Positions 1-9,768 of a stretch of DNA of 64,000 bases are shown piece by piece. The stretch is taken from contig JAHQIY010000006.1 of assembly GCA_019054805.1 (NCBI GenBank), positions 3,534,001 through 3,598,000 on the forward strand. The letters are read 5' to 3'. The notes under the pieces are model-generated. The model saw only the letters and a list, made by a program, of their open reading frames with translations. It was not told where the DNA came from and searched no databases. This DNA comes from Brachionus manjavacas. Its lineage: Eukaryota > Rotifera > Eurotatoria > Ploima > Brachionidae. The first letter of the stretch is position 1. Every line of letters starts with the position of its first letter. The position numbers and the translations under genes are program-made.

Positions 1-374
1 TTTTTCCTCGTTTTTTTTTTAGATAAATTTCTTAATTCGAATAACTCCAGGAGTCGAGTTAACAATAACTGACTGAGTCGAGTTAGAAGAAAGATGGGCA
101 AATTCAGTCAACGTTGGATGCGTTAGATAAATTTTGTCCCTTTTTTTTTCTTTATTTTTTCCGAGTTTCATGTTTCTTTTTGTTAGTAGGATTTCGTTAG
201 TTCTTGTAGGATTTTTCTGTAAGTATCGTTTTCAATATTTTCTAGGCATGTTCTTATTGAATCACTTATACCATTGTTACTTTTTTTCTAAATTTCTTTC
301 AATTTTAAGTTAAGCAGTGGTATTAGGACATCAAAATTAAGCTCATCACATTCTACATACTCAGCTATCTTCCT
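1..374. other. AT-rich non-coding stretch
   Basis: Low-complexity T-rich sequence with no supported gene. The only notable detail is a repeated gagtcgagttaa-like word near positions 50-85. Confidence 0.5.
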
Positions 375-701
375 TTAGCTTGATTTATTACTTAATTTTT
401 TAGTCTCACTATCCCATTTTTCTAGGATTTCCAAAATTTTTTTCGTTAAATCATTATTAGTAAGTCTTTTAAAGAATCCTAATTTTTCTTTCATCAGCTT
501 CTGTTCCATTTTTTCAAGACCAAGAGCCAAAAGGAGATTTGTAGAGCGTGAGTTTTTTTTTAAATTTATCATTCTTTTTATCATTGTGCTCTCCGTTGTT
601 TGAAGATTTTTTATATCCAGATTACTGAGTGCATAATTTTCTAGTCCATAAATCAGGACAGGCCTTAGAAATACGCTATTGAGGTGAATCTTTATTTTCA
701 C
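375..701 (-). pseudogene. LINE reverse-transcriptase C-terminal fragment
   Basis: A 108-codon open stretch resembles the part of non-LTR retrotransposon ORF2 just after the reverse-transcriptase domain. It starts with an RPVLIYGLE motif, as in the usual RPxLxYG, followed by LQTTE..MIKRMI and a leucine-rich helical tail. The palm motifs and the endonuclease are missing, so it cannot be autonomous. No start codon context, 3' tail or target-site duplication was found. The call rests on motif resemblance only, and the clade is unknown. Confidence 0.6.
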
Positions 702-1177
702 ATTTAATTTTTAATTTTCGGTTTGAAGAAATTTAATTGATGCTATCGATTTGAAAGCTGATTTTATACGACCATTTTTATCTCTTCATTGTACATTTTC
801 GGCTTACTCTCGTGCAATTTTGGTTTTTTTCCCGAATATTATAAACTGTTTTTCATCAGCATCAAATTTTATTTCGTTTTTAATTCCAAAATTAAAGAAA
901 TTAAAATTTTTTTTTATTTGAGATATAAATTTTTTTTCAACTTTCATCTTTTATCCTTTATGATCAATTGAAATATTTTGAAATAATTTCAAGACAAAAT
1001 TTAGCTTTGCTTGCCTGTAATTTATCTAATTGATTAAAAATTTAGAGAAATTTTTGAGTCAAAATTTGGTTCACTGCAAGTTTTTAAATTGTTCTTTCCG
1101 ATCTTTGTATTGATATTAATTTTGTCTTTAAAATATTTTAAGTAACTTTTTTATATAAGTGAATTAAAAAAAAAAAA
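702..1177. other. AT-rich non-coding stretch
   Basis: No supported gene. A 60-codon open frame at 789-971 is phenylalanine/leucine-rich because of base composition and shows no domain. Confidence 0.5.
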
Positions 1178-1452
1178 AGCATTGTGAATTTTCATACAAA
1201 TCTTCCAAAATTAGAAAAATTAAATTCTTCCTATTTAATTAATTTAAGTTGACAGAGAAATATCAATGATTAAATAAAATATCAATATTTTGAGATTTTT
1301 TTGCTGTCTCTATGATATTTTTCTAATCAAATTTTTCTTTGACAATTTTTAAATTCATTTTAATTTGATTTTAAAATGATGTCATCGCTCATTAATTTAG
1401 AAAAAGGTGGCTATAGTAAAATTTCATTTTTCAATTGGTTTACTAAACCAAT

Positions 1453-1481
1453 AAACATAAACAATTGAATTGTTTATGTTT
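1453..1481. repeat. Perfect 14-bp palindrome with 1-base centre
   Basis: The word aaacataaacaatt is followed by a single g and then its exact reverse complement. It lies just outside the conserved inner block of the left arm of the 1178-2875 inverted-repeat structure. Confidence 0.85.
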
Positions 1482-1659
1482 GAATTACAAAATGTATCCA
1501 ATGTTGAAATATGATTAAAAAAATGCGATGTTTAGAATTATTTTTTAAGTCTCAAATAAAAAAATAAATTTAAGTTAATATTGGAAGCATTACATATTTT
1601 AAATTAAACTCTTTAGTGAAATAGAATGAGTTTAATTAATGGTTAACTGGATGAGAACC

Positions 1660-1890
1660 GTGTTCGATGTTAACGTTTCGTACGTGCCATCCGCCGACAA
1701 TCCGGCGGACGCGCCTTCCAGGCGCATAACCCCATAAACGGAGCCTACGCCTTGGCACTTCTACAAACGTCTATAAATATACGCTGCTCTACGTATTACC
1801 GACAGTTTTCGCACTTTATTATTTTTAATTTCAATAAAAACGACTGACTCGTGGTCCAGCCACCGGTTGTGAACTATTAGTTTACGCAAT
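1660..1890 (+). repeat. GC-rich LTR-like repeat, copy A
   Basis: A GC-rich island in AT-rich DNA. Two perfect hairpins (tccgccg/cggcgga at about 1691-1710 and gcgcc/ggcgc just after) sit inside an outer pairing of gtgcca with tggcac. Next come a TATA-box-like tataaata near 1771 and a polyadenylation-like aataaaa near 1842. That order and spacing fit a small LTR, with U3 then R then U5. A related copy lies at 35275-35445 on the other strand, sharing ctacgccttggca, the TATA-like word, aataaaa and ctcgtggtc. Exact ends were not found. It could instead be a TRIM or a SINE-like unit. Confidence 0.55.
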
Positions 1891-2560
1891 TTTTTGTTCA
1901 AAATAGAATTAGACGAAAGATTTTTAGATTATGCGAACAAATTGAATAAAGCTCAAAATTTAATAGAATGCCTTATTCTCGAAACTGATTTAAAAATTAG
2001 TTAATAGTTTTTTAGGTTTTTTTTTTGAAGGAACTTTAGAAATAGCATTTGATATGATCTGGTTGACTTGGTATTACTCTTTCTCTTTCCATAATCCTAA
2101 ATACCTAAATGCGCTTTCTTCTTAAATCTTTGCCTTTCAGCATAAATAATAAAAATTAAAGAAAATTAAAATTAATTGTTCACCCAAAAGTTTGACTTTG
2201 GTGAACAAAGATTCATCTATTTCGCAAGTTTTTCCTACTCCGCGCAACTTTAAATTTTCTATGGAGTTATCTTTTCGATCTTATTTTTTATCATTACATT
2301 AGCTTTTTTAAATTAGGTAAACTAATAATTCATAAAACCTGAGAACAAGAATCGTTCCAGTAACAGGTGAACCATAGTTTATCTATCGGACTACACACGA
2401 AAAACTTTGTATTTTTCTTATAAAATTTAGACATAAGTGATAATTTACTTTCGTTTGGTGCTTTTTAACAAATACTCAATTGATAAAAAATGGAAAACAG
2501 AGGAAAATGGAATGGAATATTTTCATATGACAAAAATCATATGTATCATATCATATATAT

Positions 2561-2598
2561 GGGTTTGTAATATGATTTTGACATCATATCACAAACCC
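2561..2598. repeat. Hairpin (about 15-bp stem)
   Basis: The word gggtttgtaatatga pairs with tcatatcacaaaccc across an 8-base loop, with one mismatch. It lies inside the 1178-2875 inverted-repeat structure, near its right arm. Confidence 0.75.
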
Positions 2599-2875
2599 AA
2601 AGTCAAAATTCATAAAAAAACACCAAGTTTTCATGCTTGCAATATTAACTTAAAATTATTTTTTTATTTGAGACTGAAAAATTAATTTGAAACATCGCAC
2701 TTTTTTAATGTCATTTCAACATTGGATACATTTTGTAATTCAAACACAAAAAATTAAACCAATTCGAAATTAACATGCAATTTAATCAAAAATAATCAAT
2801 TTATTTAATATTTTTCTTTAAACTGAACTGTTAAATAAATTATTGTTTGGTTCACCTTTTAAAATTCACAATGCT

Positions 2876-4563
2876 AAAAAACCATGTAATTTGAAATATT
2901 TAAAATTAAATTTATAATAAAAAAAATAACAAATAAAGCATTAATTTTATTAAGATTTAATTAGGTGTTGATCATTTGGTCATCATTATGAATTACAATT
3001 AGATTTAAATTTTTTTTTTCGGCAATCTTTTCTGTTTGGATTTATTTGTTTGGTAGTACTTTTTTCATTAAAAGTTTGAACAATTGCCAAAATGAATGCT
3101 ATTTCGAGAAGATTAACAAAGAAAAAGAACTACAAGATGATCGCCACCTATAAGCTATAGAAAATGACAAAAATAGTGTCTTTTTTGTCTTTGTTCCGAA
3201 TTCTGTCGTCTTATTTTAAAGTAAAGTGCACAAAAAGAATTTTAATTATCTTTTCATTTACTTATTAGCTGTGATTTTTTTAATTTCGCTTTATCTATGA
3301 GGCTTAAAGATTTTAATTAATAAATCAAATAAAAAGCTGTTTCGAATATGATTATTTTTATGCTATATTTGTGTTTTAAATAATTTAGAATAATCGATTG
3401 AAAAATTAATTAAAAAATTTTCTTTTTCTTTGACTACAAAGCGGTTTGCTAAATAATTTTCTCTAGGTATTTTTCGATTTTTTCGGAAAATGAGATGATT
3501 GTGAGAATTCGTTGTCACAAAAAAATCAGAGTAAATGAAATCAACTTTCAAATTTTCATTTCCGTCTTTTAAACTATCGATAAAATAAATAAAATAACTT
3601 TTAGTTGAAACTTCTAACCTGTGGTCTGAACAAAAATAAATCTTAGCTTAATTGTATTTCCACGATTTGATTAATTCAGATTGCCAAATGGAACTTTATT
3701 ATTATTTAAGTGAATTTTAAAATTCAACATGTAATCTATAAAAATTTAAAAAAAACAATTATTTTCTTCAGGAGAAATAGCTTTAACTTAATGCAAAACG
3801 AAACTCAGTCTTTTCCTTAAATAATCTATTAGTAATTTTTAAATTTGAAGTGAGAAACTAAACAAGAAAGTTTTCGTGGTGAAAAATTATAAATCAAGTG
3901 AAAGGAAAAAAAAGAATTAGGATGAAATAATAATTTTATGGAAAAATATAGTATGAATGTCAAGTTGAAAAAAAATGTTCATAAATATTTACTTATTTCT
4001 ATCCTGTTACTGATTTATTTTCGAAATAAAGAATTGAAAAGACATAAAATTAAACGCAATCCGATTTTATATATCGATGGGAAAATAAAAAAAAATTAAA
4101 AAGTTCTTTAAATGTAATTTTATTTTATATAACATATACAGATAATGACTTATTATTATAATAATTAACAAAAATTAAAATTAATATTTGTTTTTATCGA
4201 TTGCAAAATAAACATAATATCTTATTTTCAAATCAAGAGAAAAATGCTATACAGATTTAAGTAAGAGTTTGCAAAATTAATTTAAAAAAATTATTGCATT
4301 TTGTAAAGTTTTAAGAAAAGGCTTAATTGAAGGAATTTCCAAAATAATTCGATTTTATTTTAAAATTTTGGATATCATATTTAAATTGAATGACAAAAAT
4401 TCTCAAATAATTAAAAAGATTTAATTCATTACTTTATTAATTCAAAATGATTAAATATTGCATGTTAACTAAATAAAAAAATTGACAAACTTATAACTTT
4501 CAAATTATCTTTGAATAAACATTAAATTTACAATATTTTATCATAATTAAACACTATTAAAAT
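2876..4563. other. AT-rich intergenic stretch
   Basis: No gene was recognised. Short open frames such as 3363-3551 (-) have no start context, splice partners or domain resemblance. Confidence 0.5.
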
Positions 4564-5006
4564 TTATAAATATTGCACACTTTTTTTTCTGGCAGTTTGC
4601 TTAGAAATGACTTTTTCGTTGGATTGGTATTCATAAAATTCGTCAATTTCTATATAAACAACAAAAAAATATAATAATTATAAAAATTAAAAAAAAACAT
4701 CTAATTACCTGTAACTATTTCATGTTTAAAACTATTTTTTAATTTAAGATAAAAGTAAGGCGAAGTGTGTTTTCTTGCAGTTTGTTTGGCTCTATTAGAT
4801 TTGATTTTATGGCAATTAGAATTGGTTTGATTTTTTTCCATTTCTAAAAATTTTCTGATCATTTTGCTAGTACTTTTTCGAGCAGTTTGCTTTGTTCCCT
4901 CAAAATTCAATTTTGGGTTCGAATCGTCATTACTATTTCTAGTAGGACTTGAGCAAGATGATGAAGAATCACTTTTTGGAGAACTAGGTAAAACTTGATC
5001 AGTCAT
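4564..5006 (-). CDS. Small protein with three histone H3 tail-like KQTARK motifs
   Basis: Two coding exons: 4709-5006 and 4564-4649, joined across a 59-base GT...AG intron. They give 384 coding bases, a 127-residue product ending at TAA. The start is ATG at 5006. The first 35 residues are rich in Ser, Asp, Asn and Pro. Three motifs follow: TKQTARKST at residues 38-46, AKQTARKHT at 73-81 and SKQTARKKS at 115-123. The first is identical to H3 residues 3-11, covering the K4 and K9 methylation sites and S10; the others keep both lysines and Q-T-A-R. There is no histone fold, signal peptide or membrane segment. I do not recognise the family. Mimicry of the H3 tail, and so binding by H3 readers or modification by H3 enzymes, is inference. 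The third motif appears only after splicing, in frame, which supports the exon model. Confidence 0.75.
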
Positions 5007-6130
5007 TTTAGGTTAACAAAAATAGTCTATAAAAAATGAAAAATTAAAAAATTATGATTATTGAAAAAGATGATGATAATGCAATTAAAATGCTTCATAA
5101 AAAATGTACAAAAAAATTTCCCATATTCAGTATTGAACAATTGCCTTAAGTCGGAAAATTCTCAAAAAAATTAAACGTGGTTTAAGAAAATATTTTTTGT
5201 CGGCTCAATCAAGTGAAAATGTTTATAAATTTCAACAAATGAATATAACAAATGAATAACACAAAGCCTCAGCTGAGTAACCCATCATTATTTAAAGTAT
5301 TGTTGAAATTTTTAACATTCATATTTAATTTGAATAAATTTGATCAAAAAAATTCTAAATAGATCTTGGAAAATTTTGAATTTTACCGAATTCAAATTTA
5401 AATTCAATGCTTACTTTTAACAAAGCTTTTTTTTTCAAAGTCTAATAAAATTTTGTTGAACTTAACTTAAACAAAAAACAAAAAAATTTCAATAAATGAA
5501 TTGATTATTGAGCTTTTGAATATTCTGATACAATTACTGAGCTTTTAGAGTCAAAGGCATCATTTGACCCATTAAAAAAATACTCAAAGTCTGTTGTCAA
5601 TTCAAATTACTCGTTGAGTTGTGAGAAATTCTAGTAAGTTTATTTTCAATTTAGCTCGTTTTTTTAAATCTTAAGAAAACAACCTCGCAAATCGATTTAA
5701 GAATTACACCTCTCGTTAAACTAGAATTCAAATTGCTAGAAATTCACAAGTTTTTATTAAAAGTACTTTACTTCCTTTTTAATTATTTAAAAATAGCAAT
5801 CAAAATTTTTTGATGAAAAAACTACTACATTGTAAGCTAGATTTTCATTCTACTGTTGAATGTTGCCTAATTAGTCTTGAATTTAATCGTATTTTGTTAA
5901 TAAACATTAATTCATATATTCAAAATTTATAACTCGAAATTTTTTTTTATCTTGATCCTCAAATTAAATTTTTAAATAAATACCTCAAAAATTATGTATT
6001 TTAAAATCATTGAATTTTATTCATAATTTTGAAAAATAATTTAAATCGAGATCTATTATAATAGGTTGGCTTTTTAGTTGTCAAGTTGACTCGATTTTGG
6101 CAAGCATTTATTCAAAGAGCTAGATATTTG
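5007..6130. other. AT-rich intergenic stretch
   Basis: This separates two divergently transcribed genes and should hold both promoters. No recognisable element was seen. A tttttatag acceptor-like site at about 5027 (- strand) could belong to a 5' UTR intron of the KQTARK gene. A tttttag near 6077 could precede an earlier exon of the downstream gene. Confidence 0.45.
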
Positions 6131-7078
6131 ATGTTGGCTAGCTTCTCAAATGACCCTTCTCAGTCCAATGTTGTATATGGTTTCAAAAATTATACTGAAT
6201 TGGAGCTCGGAAATTTAAATATACTGCTGAGTGTGCCACACGATGGCTCCTTACGACCGCAAGAAATTCTTAATAGAGAAAATGATTTGAATGGAAATTT
6301 TAAGAATGATAAAAATACGCGAAGATTTACCAAGTACTTGAAAAATGAACTCGAAATTTTGTTCTTTACCCGCCAAGAAATCAAATTAATTCCTTTCGTA
6401 TTATATAATAATTTACACAGGTAAATTTAACTTTGAAAAACTATATAAGCACTGAATGCTTCTTTTGATGTAATTTTTTTAAGAATAAAAATGGATCCAA
6501 ATCGAGATTTGGAAAATTGCTGCCATAGCACAAATCAAGATGCCCATACTGCTTACCAAGACTATCATTCCATGATTGAAATATGCTTCCGTAAAAATTT
6601 TGTCTTATCAAACAACTTTGATCAAGGCCTTATTTTGGATATTCATGGTAATTCACACGAAGAACAATGGGTCGAACTAGGTTATTTATTGAAAAAAAGT
6701 GACTTAGAAAATGATAAACTTTCGAATTCGTTGAACACTTCAATTAGATCTATGGCTTCAAAGAGTTTTCTTAGTCTTGAAGAAATGATTAGAGGTGAAA
6801 AAGTGTCTTTAGGTTCACTTATTGAATCTAAAAGTAACATTAAAGTGGTACCCTCACCTGGTTTTAAGTCTCCAAAAGGAGGAAATTATTATAGTGGTGG
6901 TTTCATTACAGAGTGCCACGGATCTTTTTATGACACATCTAAAAGACTGAATTCGATACAAATTGAGCTTCCCATGTGGATGAGAACTGATAAATATATT
7001 GAATTTAGCGCCAAACACATAGCAAAAGCTATTTTTGAATTTTATGAACTACATTCATTGAACTCTTTAAAAATTTAA
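6131..7078 (+). CDS. N-formylglutamate amidohydrolase-like protein
   Basis: Two exons, 6131-6420 and 6484-7078, joined across a 63-base GT...AG intron that splits an Arg codon. The product is about 294 residues. Conserved blocks appear in order: VPHDG (about residues 35-39), NNLHR at the splice junction, a DPNRD block, LDIHGN (about 149-154), VPSPG, and GGFITECHGS with IQIELP towards the end. These resemble the zinc-dependent N-formylglutamate amidohydrolase superfamily, in which His and Asp/Glu residues hold the metal. The animal members have no substrate known to me, so only hydrolase-like is claimed. The first ATG in the open frame is 6131; the frame is open from 6065 after a possible acceptor, so an upstream exon, for instance a signal peptide, may be missing. 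Confidence 0.7.
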
Positions 7079-7209
7079 TTTCCATTCAATTTTTAAAGTA
7101 AATTTAAGGAAAAAAATAGACAATTATTGTTAACGAACCGAAAAAAATTATTTCTTAAAAAATTTCAAAACAATTGTACCTGTATTGTTTAAATTTAAAT
7201 TGTCACAAA

Positions 7210-7215
7210 AATAAA
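7210..7215 (+). terminator. Polyadenylation signal AATAAA
   Basis: A canonical hexamer 132 bases after the stop of the amidohydrolase-like gene. It is the first clear AATAAA on this strand after the stop, though AT-rich DNA makes chance hexamers common. Confidence 0.4.
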
Positions 7216-7747
7216 ACAAATCATTTTTATTTATTTTAAAAATATAGCAAATTAAAATTTAATTTTCCATATTTTTTATCGGCCATAAGAAATATTTTTA
7301 GATGCAAATGCTTTGTTATCACTAAAAAAATAAGATTTTAAAATTTTTTATTAAATAATATCAAAATGCATTCATTTCTTATCTTACAAAGGTTTTACAT
7401 ATTTTATTTAATAATAATGATTCGTTACGGATTATGGACTTTAAATTGCTGAAATAAATTGAACAAATGCATTGAAGCTACTTTTAAAGTAATAATTCCA
7501 GCGCTCAACTTTAGCATAAAATAATTTATTTAATAGCAAACAAAAAACTCTAAGTTTGCCCACTATGCCCAAAAAAATCATTTTAATACGGTTTTTCTCG
7601 GTTTTAATATATTTTTACTCTTTAAATTAAACAAATTTAATTTATGAGTTGAATTGTTTCTAAGTTACTTGTGCCCTGCAAGAATTCTGATGACCCATCT
7701 ATTAAAAAAAAAAATTTAATTAGCCTTTTCATTTTTTAATTTTTTTA
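7216..7747. other. AT-rich convergent intergenic stretch
   Basis: This lies between the 3' ends of the amidohydrolase-like gene (+) and the first UNC-93-like gene (-). No gene was seen. Confidence 0.5.
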
Positions 7748-9540
7748 TTAAACATCATTCTGTTGAGTGTTTTTTTTTTCAAGTCTGTATTCCACAAAAC
7801 CATATCCGATCAATCCAACTGTCAGGTATATTAATAAAAGATACAATTTAATATTTGTTTGTATTAGATTTGAATAAGCAAACGAAATTGCGTATCCAAC
7901 TGATTGCCTTAAACCAAATTGAAATTCTTAATTTTAAATTTTAAATAAAAGCATTACCAAAGTTTTAAATTGGAAAATGCTGCTTCTTCCCTCGATTTAA
8001 AAACCAAACCATAGAATGCTTGGTCAAAAATTAAAATCTTTTATTTGTTTGATTATTTAATTTAATACCATTTATTTGAGTGTTCCACCTTTGAAAATAA
8101 ATTAAAAAAAATTGTATTTTTTTATTAAATATTACCCTGCATCAGTGGCTCCCCATACTATCGCAATAATGAATAAAACAAAACTTTCGTGAATTTTAGG
8201 CTCCCAGATTAGTTGTAATAGAATTGATGAATAATTAAGGAAAGCAAGTAATCCAAAGCCTATTTTTCGACCAACAAGCTTGACCATATAGCCAAACCAA
8301 TAAGAACCAATTGTCGAAGACACGCCATAAGTAACCATCACATAGCCAACAAAATTGACACCCTTGATGCAACTTACAAAAGACTGATAATTTTTTGACA
8401 ATAATTTCATTAAGTCGGTTTTTTTAAACAAATTTTACCTTGGTAAAATCTGCCAATAAGTAAGCTTGTTCAAAACCCAGCCAAGTAGTTAGTGGTATTA
8501 ATAAAATTTGATTTAGATGCTTCATATTTTTAAAAGTGTTGAGAATCATCTTGACTGGAGATTTTTTTTGTTCCTCCGAAGAACTAAGACCAATTTTTTC
8601 ATATTTATCAATAAATAAAATTATTAAAATAGAACCAATGATTGCTGAAAACACAAAAATGACACAAAGTATATAAACCTAAGCAAAATAAAGATTAAAG
8701 ATTCTTGAATAAAAAAATGGTAAATAAATGACTTAACCGATATTTGAGTCGGTTTTCTTATTGCTTCATTTGTGACAAATGGATGATCGTTTTTACCACA
8801 AAAGCTCACATTTTGTAAGGCATTGTCAATTTTTATATCGGATTTCAAAACAGTTGAAATAATTAAATTTCCCCATATTTGGGCTAAAATTAATGATTAA
8901 TTACTTTTAAAGAATTTAAAATGGCTTACAAGATTGGAATAAGGCATAAAAAATTCCAAAAAATCGATTGATAATAATTTCTGTTTTTTCACCGCTTAAA
9001 TTTGAGAAATACGAGCCGAGATCGGTCAAAAAAGTTGATTGAGCGGTCCAAAGTGGACCAGCTAATGTGTAAATTTAAATTTTTTTTTTTAATTTTCATC
9101 ATTACTAAATACCTCCTACTAATTTTAAAATTTTTTAAGAAACTTTTGATTTGAAAATAAAATTTACATCCAAGTAAAAAGGCCGAAGGGACCAAAGTGT
9201 AATACCGAGGATATATATTTAGTCCAATATAAAGAATGTAAGTGAGCTGAGAGACAAAAATTGTCCATTTTATTCCCAAATGTTTTATCAAAATAGTGGG
9301 CAGAAACAAACAGCTGAGAATAAATGCGACATATGTCACACTTAGGCCAACTGTTCCAAGACCAGCATCAGTATTTAAACTGCTTTGCAGATTGGCAATT
9401 GAATTGTATGCAGTAAACAGAAACATCCAGGAAAGACCAATGATAATCAAATTTTTAAAGACGCGTCTTTTTGAATTTTTGGTCTGATTTTGGCTAACTT
9501 CATCGATTTCAAGCTCTTCTAAAGATTTGTTCCTCACCAT
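7748..9540 (-). CDS. UNC-93-like multipass membrane protein, paralogue A
   Basis: Nine coding exons on the minus strand: 9168-9540, 9113-9118 (6 bases), 8930-9061, 8738-8883, 8439-8678, 8136-8383, 8069-8088 (20 bases), 7958-8018 and 7748-7907. Together they give 1386 bases, 461 residues. The protein has a cytoplasmic start of about 30 residues, then many hydrophobic segments. UNC-93 family signatures include NLQSSLN, the LGLGAGPLWTA block that exists only if the 6-base exon is used, INRFFGIF, GFEQAYLLADFT, and W-x-TQIN..YG followed by EAAFSN. The family has a major-facilitator-type fold; C. elegans UNC-93 regulates a two-pore potassium channel and vertebrate UNC93B1 chaperones Toll-like receptors. 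The substrate or partner here is unknown. It lies head-to-tail with paralogue B, 228 bases away. Confidence 0.88.
9113..9118 (-). other. Six-base micro-exon of UNC-93-like paralogue A
   Basis: On the minus strand TAGGAG is flanked by an attag acceptor and a gtattt donor. Splicing it in keeps the phase and adds two residues, completing the family LGxGAGPLW block. Without it the protein would read LGSGPLW. Confidence 0.75.
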
Positions 9541-9768
9541 TTTTCCAAACCTTAACTTTAATATATCTTCAATTATATAATGAATTAGAAATTAAAAAAT
9601 TCGCCATTTATCTAAGTCGAAATAAACTCTCTTTTTTTAGAAAATTCTTTTTATACGACTCAAAAATTTTGCAGATTATTTTTTGGAATGAAAAAAAAGT
9701 AAGTATTAGTTTAGATATTTTTATTTACAGAATATCATTTATAAAAAGCTTTTAATTGAAGATTATAA

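Larger units (their letters stand above)
1178..2875. repeat. 1.7 kb structure bounded by long imperfect inverted repeats
   Basis: The left arm runs from 1178 to about 1590 and the right arm from about 2633 to 2875, in inverted orientation. The outermost 15 bases match exactly (agcattgtgaatttt at 1178-1192 against its complement at 2861-2875). The inner blocks 1472-1590 and 2633-2752 match at most positions over about 120 bases. The left arm is longer, as if it gained an insertion. The interior carries a GC-rich LTR-like repeat at 1660-1890 and no transposase. This looks like a non-autonomous DNA transposon or fold-back element. The flanks are A-rich, so no target-site duplication can be called. 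Confidence 0.7.

Noticed and set aside
1660..1890. Hammerhead ribozyme in the LTR-like repeat
   Set aside because: A gtttcg word and a ctggatgag word looked suggestive, but no ctgatga core with matching gaa and cleavage triplet could be arranged on either strand.
2437..2685. 82-codon reading frame as a gene
   Set aside because: It overlaps the right arm of the inverted repeat and a hairpin; no domain and no start context.
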